From positions 62,001 through 126,000 of the forward strand of contig JAVBLC010000013.1 in NCBI GenBank assembly GCA_031553805.1: a DNA stretch of 64,000 nucleotides, read 5' to 3'. The first letter of the stretch is position 1, and each line of letters opens with the position of its first letter. The notes below the pieces were generated by a model. That model worked only from the letters and a program-made list of their open reading frames with translations, did not search any database and was not told the DNA's origin. Source of the stretch: JAITVB01 sp031553805 (GTDB lineage: Bacteria; Bacteroidota; Bacteroidia; Bacteroidales; Rikenellaceae). This document shows positions 23,293-30,351 of this stretch, one piece after another. Made by a program: the position numbers and the translations under genes.

Positions 23293-24603
23293 ATGGAACA
23301 AAAAACGATCAGCCGCCGGGAATTCCTGAAAGAGATGGGCGTGGCGGCGGGCGTTTCGCTGTTGGCCGCCTCGCCGTGGCTCTCGGCATTCGCCCAGGAG
23401 CGTGAGACACAAAAGGAGAAGGCCCGGCTGGGCGTCATCGGTGTCGGTTCACGCGGATGTTTTCACCTCAATATGTTTGTCCGTGATCCGAAATGCGAAG
23501 TGGTTGCCATCTGCGATGACTACCAGCCGAGCATCGACGCTGCGCTGAAGATCACGCCCAACGCCAAAGTTTACACCGATTACCGAAAACTGCTCGAAGA
23601 CCCGAACGTCGACGGCGTGCTGATCGCCACCCCGCTCCACCTCCACCGCGAGATGGTCGAAGCCTCGTTTCAGGCCGGCAAGCACGTTTTTTGCGAAAAA
23701 TCGCTGTCGAAAACCCTCGACGACGCATTGGCTATCTATAAGGCTTACCAGAATACCGACAAGGTGCTCTTCGTCGGCCAGCAACGCCTGTTCGACCCGC
23801 GCTACATCAAGGCGATCGAAATGATCGAACAGGGCACGATCGGCCCGATCCAGGGGATCAAAACGTTCTGGTACCGCAACAACGACTGGCGCCGCGCCGT
23901 TCCCTCGCCCGAGTTGGAACGTAAGATCAACTGGCGACTCTACCGCGAATTTTCGCTCGGCATGATGACCGAACTCGCCTGCCACCAGGTGCAGTTAGGC
24001 ACGTGGGCGCTCAAAGAGATCCCCAACAAGGTGATGGGCTCGGGCTCACTCACCTGGTGGAAAGACGGCCGCGAAGTGTATGACAACGTGTCGGTACTCT
24101 ACATGTATGACAGTGGGGTGCGCATGTCGTTCGACTCGATCATCTCGAACAAATTCTACGGCTGCGAAGAGCAGATCATGGGCCACGAAGGGACGATCGA
24201 ACCCGAAAAGGGCAAATACTTCTACGAAACGGTTCCGCCCGCAGCGGGGATCCTTCAGATGGTCAACGAAATCGAGAAAGGCATCTTCGAATCGATTCCC
24301 TTTGCCGGCCCGAGTTGGGTGCCCGAAACGGCCAACAAGAACAAGGGCGAATTCCTGATGGGCGAAAAGCCGAAGGAAGATGGCAGCCGCCTGACCGACA
24401 TGGCTTTCGTCGAAGCCGTGATCACCGGCAAACGCGTCGAAAAACTGGTCGAAGAAGGCTATTACGCCACCACCCTCTCGATCCTGGGCGACCAGGCGAT
24501 GCAGGAAGGCCGGATCATCGACTATCCCGAGGAGTACAAGATCGATTATTTGAACCACAAGGCTCCGTCGGCCCCCGCCCCCGAAGTCCCCGAAAACGTT
24601 TAA
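23293..24603 (+). CDS. Gfo/Idh/MocA-family oxidoreductase, Tat-exported
   Basis: 436 residues. A twin-arginine signal (SRREFLKEMGVAAGVSLLAA) precedes the Rossmann domain (LGVIGVGSRGCFHLNMF) and the substrate domain. The lysine of the family EKP-type motif appears in HVFCEKSLSKTLDDAL. Such enzymes oxidise or reduce sugar hydroxyls with tightly bound NAD(P); Tat export allows the folded, cofactor-loaded enzyme to work in the periplasm. It is first in a four-gene set with a small membrane protein, a DUF1080 protein and a second Gfo/Idh/MocA protein, suggesting sugar 3-keto chemistry. Substrate unknown. Confidence 0.88.
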   Translation: MEQKTISRREFLKEMGVAAGVSLLAASPWLSAFAQERETQKEKARLGVIGVGSRGCFHLNMFVRDPKCEVVAICDDYQPSIDAALKITPNAKVYTDYRKLLEDPNVDGVLIATPLHLHREMVEASFQAGKHVFCEKSLSKTLDDALAIYKAYQNTDKVLFVGQQRLFDPRYIKAIEMIEQGTIGPIQGIKTFWYRNNDWRRAVPSPELERKINWRLYREFSLGMMTELACHQVQLGTWALKEIPNKVMGSGSLTWWKDGREVYDNVSVLYMYDSGVRMSFDSIISNKFYGCEEQIMGHEGTIEPEKGKYFYETVPPAAGILQMVNEIEKGIFESIPFAGPSWVPETANKNKGEFLMGEKPKEDGSRLTDMAFVEAVITGKRVEKLVEEGYYATTLSILGDQAMQEGRIIDYPEEYKIDYLNHKAPSAPAPEVPENV

Positions 24604-24609
24604 GCCGCT

Positions 24610-24846
24610 ATGAAAGATACCGTTATCACCGCCCGCCGGAAAAAGATCGAGGTCTTTACGTTCATCGCCTGCATTGTCGTGGCGATCGGGCTCAACATCT
24701 ACGCCATCGCCAAGTACAGCACCCCGTGGAGCGAGGTCTATTCGCAGATCGTTTACGTACTCGTGATCGGATGCGTGATCTACGCCCTGTGGAGCGTGCT
24801 GCGCCTGCTTTTTTACGGCATCATCGGACTGATCCGCCGGCTTTGA
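24610..24846 (+). CDS. Small membrane protein, two transmembrane helices
   Basis: 78 residues: a short basic N-terminus (ARRKKIEV), a hydrophobic helix FTFIACIVVAIGLNIYAIA, a loop, and a second helix IVYVLVIGCVIYALWSVLRL followed by basic residues. I do not recognise a named family. It begins 6 bp after the first oxidoreductase and ends 22 bp before the DUF1080 gene, so it belongs to the same operon and could anchor or organise the exported enzymes. That role is inferred from position only. Confidence 0.7.
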   Translation: MKDTVITARRKKIEVFTFIACIVVAIGLNIYAIAKYSTPWSEVYSQIVYVLVIGCVIYALWSVLRLLFYGIIGLIRRL

Positions 24847-24868
24847 CAAACTTCCTAAACCCACCGCT

Positions 24869-26215
24869 ATGAAGAAACTATTTTTCGCACTGATCTGCCT
24901 CGGACTGGCTTTTTCCGGATCGGCCCAAACCTGGGAGAACCTATTCAACGGAAAAAACCTAAAGGGGTGGAAGAAGCTCAACGGGACGGCCGAATATGCG
25001 ATCGTCGACGGCGCCATCGTCGGTTACACCAAACACGGCACGCCGAATACGTTCCTGGTTACGGAGAAAAACTACGGCGACTTCATCTTCGAATTCGAAT
25101 TCAAGGTCGACAACGAGTTGAACTCGGGAGTGCAGTTCCGCAGCAAGAGCCTCAAGGAGTGGAACGACGGCCGAGTGCATGGCTACCAATTCGAAATCGA
25201 CCCCTCGGCCCGCGCCTGGACCGGCGGCATCTATGACGAAGCACGCGAAGGATGGCTCTACGCCCTCGACCGCAACCCGGCCGCCCACGTCGCTTTCAAG
25301 AACGGCGAGTGGAACCGGGCCCGGATCGAAGCCGTCGGCCCGTTGCTCCGCACGTGGGTCAACGGGATTCCTTGCGCCAACGTGCTGGACAACCAGGACG
25401 CCACGGGCTTTATCGCCCTGCAGGTACACTCGATCGGCAACAACGTCGAGCCGGGCAAAACCGTCGCCTGGCGCAACCTGCGCATCTGCACTACAGACGT
25501 GGCGAAATACGCCACGCGCGACTGGTGGGAAATTCCGCAGGCGAACCACATCGACAACACGATCTCGGACCGCGAAGCCTATGACGGCTGGAAGCTGCTT
25601 TGGGACGGCAAGTCGTTCGACGGCTGGCGCCGCTCGAAATCGACCGGAGCGCCGACCGCCGGCTGGAAGATCGAAAACGGCACCTTGCAGACCATCGCCG
25701 CCGACGGCGAAGAATCGGCCAACGGGGGCGACATCGTCACCACGCGCAAATACACGGATTTCGAACTGATGGTCGAATTCAAACTGACCGACGGTTGCAA
25801 CAGCGGCATCAAATACTTTGTCGACACCGAGCTCAATAAGGGCGAAGGGTCGAGCATCGGCTGCGAATTCCAGATCCTCGACGACAAACGCCATCCCGAC
25901 GCCCAGAAAGGCATCAACGGCAACCGCACCCTCGGGTCGCTCTATGACCTGATCCCGGCTCCGGCAACCAAAGCCTTCCGCGGCGGTTTTTACAACACGG
26001 CCCGGATCGTGGTGCGCGGCAATCACGTCGAGCATTGGCTCAACGGACTGAAGATCATTGAATACGAACGCAACAACCAGGAGTGGGACGCACTGGTGGG
26101 CACAAGCAAATACAACGTGTGGCCGGATTTCGGCAATGCGGCCGAAGGACACATCCTGCTCCAGGAACACGGTTCGCAGGTCTTTTTCAAGAACATTAAG
26201 ATCCGCGAACTGTAA
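24869..26215 (+). CDS. Two-domain DUF1080 (3-keto-disaccharide hydrolase-like) protein, exported
   Basis: 448 residues with a Sec signal peptide (MKKLFFALICLGLAFSGSAQ). Two DUF1080 domains occur in tandem: domain 1 begins ENLFNGKNLKGWKKL and domain 2 begins KLLWDGKSFDGWRRS; both contain the GC/NSG(V/I)xF/Y core (ELNSGVQFR, GCNSGIKYF) and the paired YQFEIDP/CEFQILDD strand. The fold is a concanavalin-like beta-sandwich. Members have been assigned as 3-keto-glycoside hydrolases or lyases acting with Gfo/Idh oxidoreductases, which matches the neighbours here. Periplasmic location inferred. Confidence 0.87.
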   Translation: MKKLFFALICLGLAFSGSAQTWENLFNGKNLKGWKKLNGTAEYAIVDGAIVGYTKHGTPNTFLVTEKNYGDFIFEFEFKVDNELNSGVQFRSKSLKEWNDGRVHGYQFEIDPSARAWTGGIYDEAREGWLYALDRNPAAHVAFKNGEWNRARIEAVGPLLRTWVNGIPCANVLDNQDATGFIALQVHSIGNNVEPGKTVAWRNLRICTTDVAKYATRDWWEIPQANHIDNTISDREAYDGWKLLWDGKSFDGWRRSKSTGAPTAGWKIENGTLQTIAADGEESANGGDIVTTRKYTDFELMVEFKLTDGCNSGIKYFVDTELNKGEGSSIGCEFQILDDKRHPDAQKGINGNRTLGSLYDLIPAPATKAFRGGFYNTARIVVRGNHVEHWLNGLKIIEYERNNQEWDALVGTSKYNVWPDFGNAAEGHILLQEHGSQVFFKNIKIREL

Positions 26216-26275
26216 GAAACCGACGCAACAATTCCAAAACCCATAACTAACTTTAACCAAGAAAACCGACGAAAA

Positions 26276-27634
26276 ATGGAAAAAATTTCGAGAAGGGATT
26301 TTATCAAGCAGGCGGGCCTCGTTTCCGCAGGTTTCATGTTGGGCGGCGTAGGGCTGAGCTCGACCAGTTATGCGCGCATCAAGGGCGCTAACGACCGCGT
26401 GAACGTGTGCGTGGTGGGTTACTCCGACCGCGGACGCAGCTCGCTCTACCCGGCGATGAAACAGCACGCCGCCGAACTGAACTTCGACATGATCGGTGTG
26501 TCGGACATCTGGCGCCTGCGCCGCGAAGCCGGTTCGGCCGGCCTTGAAAAACTCTACGGCCACGCGATCCGCACCTACCGCAACAACGAAGAGATGTATG
26601 CCGATAAGGACGTCGACGCCGTGATTATCGCCACCGCCGACTTCCAGCACCCGCTCCATTGCGTGGAAGCTGCCGAAAACGGCAAGGATGCCTACGTCGA
26701 AAAACCCTTCGCCGAAACAATGGCTGACGCTCGTCGCGCCCTGGCCGCCGTGAAGAAAGCCGGCACGATCGTGCAGATCGGTTCGCAACGCCGCAGCGGC
26801 CCGAACTACCACGCCGCCAACGACTACATCCGTTCCGGGAAATTCGGCGACATCGTGATGTGCGAAATGACCTGGAATGTGAACCAACCCGGCCGCTGGC
26901 GCCGGCCGGACGTGGTGCCGACCCTCAAGAAGGAAGACACCGACTGGACTCGTTACCTGATGAACCGTCCGTATATGGAGTTCGACCCGCGCAAGTACCT
27001 TGAATTCCGCCTCTTCTGGCCGTTCTCGTCGGGGATCCCGGGACAGTGGATGGCCCACCAAATCGACACTGTACACTGGTTCACCGGCCTACCTCACCCG
27101 CGCAGCGTGGCTGCCAACGGCGGTATCTATATGTGGAAAGACGGCCGCACAAACTTCGACACCGCCACCATTGTGATGGACTACGGCCCGCTCGATGACC
27201 TGAGCAAGGGCTTCCAGGTGCAGTACACCTCGCGCTTCACCAACGGCGCAGGCGGCACGAAGGAGATTTACTACTCGAACGGCGGCGAACTGAACCTCGA
27301 CACCAACAAAGTGACCTCGAACGGTTACCTGAGCGAACGCAATGCGGCCGGAATGGGCCTGAAAGAAAACAAGCTCGAGGAATTCTCGCTGTTGGCCCCG
27401 GTAGGTTCTTCGACAGAAGCCAACACGGGTGTGGATAACCTCACCTCGGCCCATATGCGCAACTGGATGGAATGCGTCCGCAGCCGCAAACAGCCGAACG
27501 CTCCGGTCGAAGCCGGTTACAACCACGCTGCCGCCTGTACGATGGCTACCGCAGCCCTCCGCACGCACGAGTACGTAACCTTCGACGAAAAGACCCAGGA
27601 AGTAATGGCCGGCGGCAAAGTATTCCAATACTAA
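26276..27634 (+). CDS. Second Gfo/Idh/MocA-family oxidoreductase, Tat-exported
   Basis: 452 residues with a Tat signal (SRRDFIKQAGLVSAGFMLGG), a Rossmann start (VNVCVVGYSDRGRSSLYP) and the catalytic EKPFAETMADARRAL motif. It is longer than and only distantly similar to the first oxidoreductase of the operon. The pair could carry out opposite steps, oxidation of a sugar before hydrolysis and reduction of the keto product after, as known for 3-keto sugar pathways. Followed by a strong terminator that ends the operon. Confidence 0.88.
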   Translation: MEKISRRDFIKQAGLVSAGFMLGGVGLSSTSYARIKGANDRVNVCVVGYSDRGRSSLYPAMKQHAAELNFDMIGVSDIWRLRREAGSAGLEKLYGHAIRTYRNNEEMYADKDVDAVIIATADFQHPLHCVEAAENGKDAYVEKPFAETMADARRALAAVKKAGTIVQIGSQRRSGPNYHAANDYIRSGKFGDIVMCEMTWNVNQPGRWRRPDVVPTLKKEDTDWTRYLMNRPYMEFDPRKYLEFRLFWPFSSGIPGQWMAHQIDTVHWFTGLPHPRSVAANGGIYMWKDGRTNFDTATIVMDYGPLDDLSKGFQVQYTSRFTNGAGGTKEIYYSNGGELNLDTNKVTSNGYLSERNAAGMGLKENKLEEFSLLAPVGSSTEANTGVDNLTSAHMRNWMECVRSRKQPNAPVEAGYNHAAACTMATAALRTHEYVTFDEKTQEVMAGGKVFQY

Positions 27635-27659
27635 GCCGACAGCAGATCCAATCCGTAAA

Positions 27660-27693
27660 AACCGGGCCGCTCGAAAGGAGCGGCCCGGTTTGT
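27660..27693 (+). terminator. Terminator of the Gfo/Idh-DUF1080 operon
   Basis: A 13-bp stem (27660-27672 with 27678-27690) around GAAAG, followed by TTTG, lies 25 bp after the last stop. Confidence 0.85.
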
Positions 27694-27716
27694 TCTGAGG
27701 GGCTGTTTAGGACACA

Positions 27717-27750
27717 AAGAAGCCGCTTCCCCTCACGGAGAAGCGGCTCT
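27717..27750 (-). terminator. Terminator of the DUF4382 gene
   Basis: AGCCGCTTC (27721-27729) pairs with 27740-27748. On the minus strand the stem is followed by TTCTTTGTGT. Confidence 0.7.
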
Positions 27751-27782
27751 CTATTACAGGTTCTTTTTTCAGGGGATGAAGA

Positions 27783-28601
27783 TTATTCTTGTTCCGGGCC
27801 GGCCAGGACAACCGGATCGAGAGTCACCGGCTCGCCGGCCACAACTTCGATATCCGACACCTGCTGGTCTTCATAACCTTGAACATTGGCGTCGAAACTT
27901 ACTGTCCAACCTGTTCCGGCAGGAACCCCCTGGAGCACGAAATCACCTTCGGCGTCGGGATATGCACCGGAAACAGTGTCTGCGCCGAGGATGGCCCACA
28001 CCACGGGATCAGCGTCAAGGGGCAATACATTGCCCGAGATGTCGGCGCTCATGGATTCGGTAAAGGAGCGTACATCCGGCTCAAGCAAATAGGTGCCGAT
28101 GCCGTCTTCGGCCGGCACGATGGAAGTCAACGGATTGATTTCCATCCAAAGTTTATAGGTAGATTCTTCTTTCAGATTGGCTGCCGATGCCAGTTTCAAA
28201 ACAATCCCGTCGGCCGGGACGCTCAGGGCAGCCGGAGTTTCACCGATCACGACCGAGTTCTCCTCTCCGAGGAGCAGCTTGATCTGGCTGATTACGCCCT
28301 GATCGACGTCCTGCGCAATCAGCAGGGTGTCGATGCCGCTTTCAAAATCAAGTATGTCATAGGTTCCGGGGTGCAACAGGGTCAGTTTCGCCCACTTTCC
28401 TTCGGCGTTGGCCGAAGTGTCTATTTCAACGCCTTGCAAGTCAAGGTTAATCTGATCGTAAGCTCCAGCAGCATCTGCCATTCTCACTTCAAGGCGGGTT
28501 TTCATTTCCACCTCTCCTCCTCCGTTGTCATCCTTGCCACAACCGGCCAGGGCCAGGGAGGCTACTGTTAACGACAACGCACTCACTTTTAAATACTTCA
28601 T
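27783..28601 (-). CDS. DUF4382 domain lipoprotein
   Basis: 272 residues. A lipoprotein signal ends in SLALAGC with the anchor Cys near residue 21, followed by an acidic/Gly linker (GKDDNGGGEVE). Residues of about 30-165 match DUF4382, with the early strand LEVRMADAAGAYDQINLDLQ; the C-terminal 90 residues resemble a carboxypeptidase-regulatory or Ig-like beta domain (DISGNVLPLDADP...VSFDANVQGYEDQ). Likely exposed at the outer membrane. Function unknown. Monocistronic with its own terminator. Confidence 0.83.
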   Translation of the reverse strand: MKYLKVSALSLTVASLALAGCGKDDNGGGEVEMKTRLEVRMADAAGAYDQINLDLQGVEIDTSANAEGKWAKLTLLHPGTYDILDFESGIDTLLIAQDVDQGVISQIKLLLGEENSVVIGETPAALSVPADGIVLKLASAANLKEESTYKLWMEINPLTSIVPAEDGIGTYLLEPDVRSFTESMSADISGNVLPLDADPVVWAILGADTVSGAYPDAEGDFVLQGVPAGTGWTVSFDANVQGYEDQQVSDIEVVAGEPVTLDPVVLAGPEQE

Positions 28602-28856
28602 GGAATTTTGTTTTAGTTATTAACAAATTGTACAATCTGGTCAAAGAACCTGCTCCATAAACATACAGATACATCTGTTACCCCATATGCTGCATGGGTT
28701 ATACGATTTTTAACGGATTTTAGGGGCGATCTATTTTAGCATTAGGCTTATTTATTGAAAAATCAACAAGAAAGATTCATTTTATTTGAAATTCAACACT
28801 AATACTCCAGGCCAACGGGACAGAAACCCTGTCGCGGCGAGTTTCGGAACAAAGAA
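28602..28856. other. AT-rich intergenic stretch before fabD
   Basis: No coding frame. It should hold the promoter of the minus-strand DUF4382 gene, which I could not place. A small stem GACAG-AAACC-CTGTC lies at about 28820-28835. Nothing else recognised. Confidence 0.3.
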
Positions 28857-28894
28857 TATTTGCCCATTTGGCAAATAACCCCCATATTTGGGGT
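28857..28894 (+). promoter_or_regulatory. fabD promoter overlapped by two palindromes
   Basis: TATTTGCC-CATTT-GGCAAATA (28857-28877) contains the -33-like TTTG (28859-28862). ACCCC...GGGGT (28878-28894) encloses the -7-like CATATTTG (28883-28890); spacing between TTTG and the -7 box is 20 nt. The layout suggests repressor binding over both promoter elements. The binding protein is unknown. Confidence 0.55.
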
Positions 28895-28917
28895 ACGAAA
28901 CTTAAATCAAAACGCTT

Positions 28918-29802
28918 ATGAAAGCATACGTATTCCCAGGCCAAGGCGCCCAGTTCGTGGGTATGGGCAAAGAGCTCTACGAATCGATCCCGATGGCCAA
29001 GGAACTTTTTGAGCAAGCCAACGATATCCTCGGCTTCCAGATCACGAATATCATGTTCGCCGGCACTGATGAAGAACTGAAACAAACTAAGGTGACCCAA
29101 CCGGCCATCTTTCTGCATTCGGTAATTCTCGCCAAGGCCCTTGGTAAGAATTTCAACCCCGACATGGTAGCGGGCCACTCGCTGGGCGAATTCAGCGCGT
29201 TGGTGGCTGCCGGAGCGCTGGGCTTTGCCGATGGGCTGACGCTCGTATCGAAGCGTGCGATGGCAATGCAGAAAGCGTGTGAAATGAACCCCTCGACGAT
29301 GGCCGCCATCCTGGGCCTCGAAGACAAGGTGGTCGAAGACATTTGCGCTTCGATCGACGAGGTGGTGGTGGCCGCCAACTACAACTGCCCCGGCCAGCTG
29401 GTGATCTCGGGATCGAACGAGGGGGTTGAAAAGGCGTGTGCCCTTTTGACCGAAGCCGGTGCGAAACGCGCCCTGAAACTCAACGTGGGTGGCGCTTTCC
29501 ACTCGCCGCTGATGGAACCGGCACGCGTGGAACTCGAAGCAGCCATCCAGGCTGCGCCGTTCCAGCAGCCGGTTTGCCCGGTGTACCAGAACGTCGACGC
29601 CCGGCCGCAGACCGATCCAGCCGTGATCCGCACCAACCTGATCGCGCAGCTGACCGCTCCGGTGCGCTGGACACAGATCGCACAGCACATGATCGCCGAT
29701 GGCGCTACGTCGTTTACCGAACTCGGCCCGGGCAACGTGCTCTGCGGCCTGATCAAAAAGGTCAACCGCGACGCGGTTTGCGAAGCGATCCAGACGTTAT
29801 AG
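28918..29802 (+). CDS. fabD: Malonyl-CoA:ACP transacylase
   Basis: 294 residues. Family marks: FPGQGAQFVGMGKELYES at the start, the catalytic Ser88 in VAGHSLGEFSALVAAGAL, the Arg in SKRAMAMQ, the active-site His in GGAFHSPLMEPA and the late ELGPGNVLCGL. The enzyme moves malonyl from CoA to acyl carrier protein, feeding fatty acid synthesis and, through BioC, biotin synthesis. It is followed 18 bp later by a PH-like protein gene. Confidence 0.96.
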   Translation: MKAYVFPGQGAQFVGMGKELYESIPMAKELFEQANDILGFQITNIMFAGTDEELKQTKVTQPAIFLHSVILAKALGKNFNPDMVAGHSLGEFSALVAAGALGFADGLTLVSKRAMAMQKACEMNPSTMAAILGLEDKVVEDICASIDEVVVAANYNCPGQLVISGSNEGVEKACALLTEAGAKRALKLNVGGAFHSPLMEPARVELEAAIQAAPFQQPVCPVYQNVDARPQTDPAVIRTNLIAQLTAPVRWTQIAQHMIADGATSFTELGPGNVLCGLIKKVNRDAVCEAIQTL

Positions 29803-29820
29803 GAACGAAGGCCCGAAGAC

Positions 29821-30291
29821 GTGGATGCCGCGAAGAAGATAAAGACTCCCTGGGGGCCGTGGATGGTGATTTGCACAAGCATCCTGTGGGCTTTATTTTT
29901 GGTTTTCGTCATCCGTTTGATTCGGAATCCTTCTGATATTTTCCGGTGGGGCCCCTCGCTGGTACTGGGTGGGACTGGCATCGGGTGGATGCTACGTTTT
30001 CCGAGTCACCTGACTGTCGACACGGAAAAAATCCGGATCAGGAGCGCCTTGAGAACTATCGAAGTCCCCTTGACCGAGGTGGTTTCGATCGAAAAAATCA
30101 ACTGGAAAGAATTTCAAGGCGCACGGACAGTGGGGAAGAATTGGGTCGTCAAAGGGCACGAAAAATTAGGCCGCTACCACGACCTGGGCACACATCGGAA
30201 ACACCTGGTGCTGATCTCGGCCAGAAAACAATACGTGATCAGTTGCCGCGAACCGGAAACGTTGGCGGCGCTGGTAAAAGAGGCCGAATAA
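29821..30291 (+). CDS. Small membrane protein with PH-like domain
   Basis: 156 residues from a GTG at 29821; an ATG at 29863 is also possible and would begin just before the first helix. Two predicted helices (ICTSILWALFLVFVIRLI and a short GPSLVLGGTGIGWML) are followed by a beta-rich region (HLTVDTEKIRIRSALRTIEV, then VLISARKQYVISCREPETLA) that resembles a bacterial PH domain. The cytoplasmic or periplasmic side is not clear. Function unknown. It shares a transcript with fabD, ending at a strong terminator. Confidence 0.65.
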   Translation: MDAAKKIKTPWGPWMVICTSILWALFLVFVIRLIRNPSDIFRWGPSLVLGGTGIGWMLRFPSHLTVDTEKIRIRSALRTIEVPLTEVVSIEKINWKEFQGARTVGKNWVVKGHEKLGRYHDLGTHRKHLVLISARKQYVISCREPETLAALVKEAE

Positions 30292-30312
30292 GCGGCACGA
30301 AACGGTGCTAAC

Positions 30313-30349
30313 AAAAAGGAGGGCGGGAAAATTTCCCGCCCTCCTTTTT
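30313..30349. terminator. Bidirectional terminator between the PH-like gene and the helicase gene
   Basis: A stem of 18 bp (30313-30330 with 30332-30349), A-rich on the left and T-rich on the right, sits between two convergent stop codons. Confidence 0.9.
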
Positions 30350-30351
30350 TA

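Noticed and set aside
24959..27076. A 705-codon minus-strand open frame opposite the DUF1080 and second Gfo/Idh genes
   Set aside because: It crosses two well-supported genes and has no recognisable domain; codon bias of the real genes keeps the reverse frame open.
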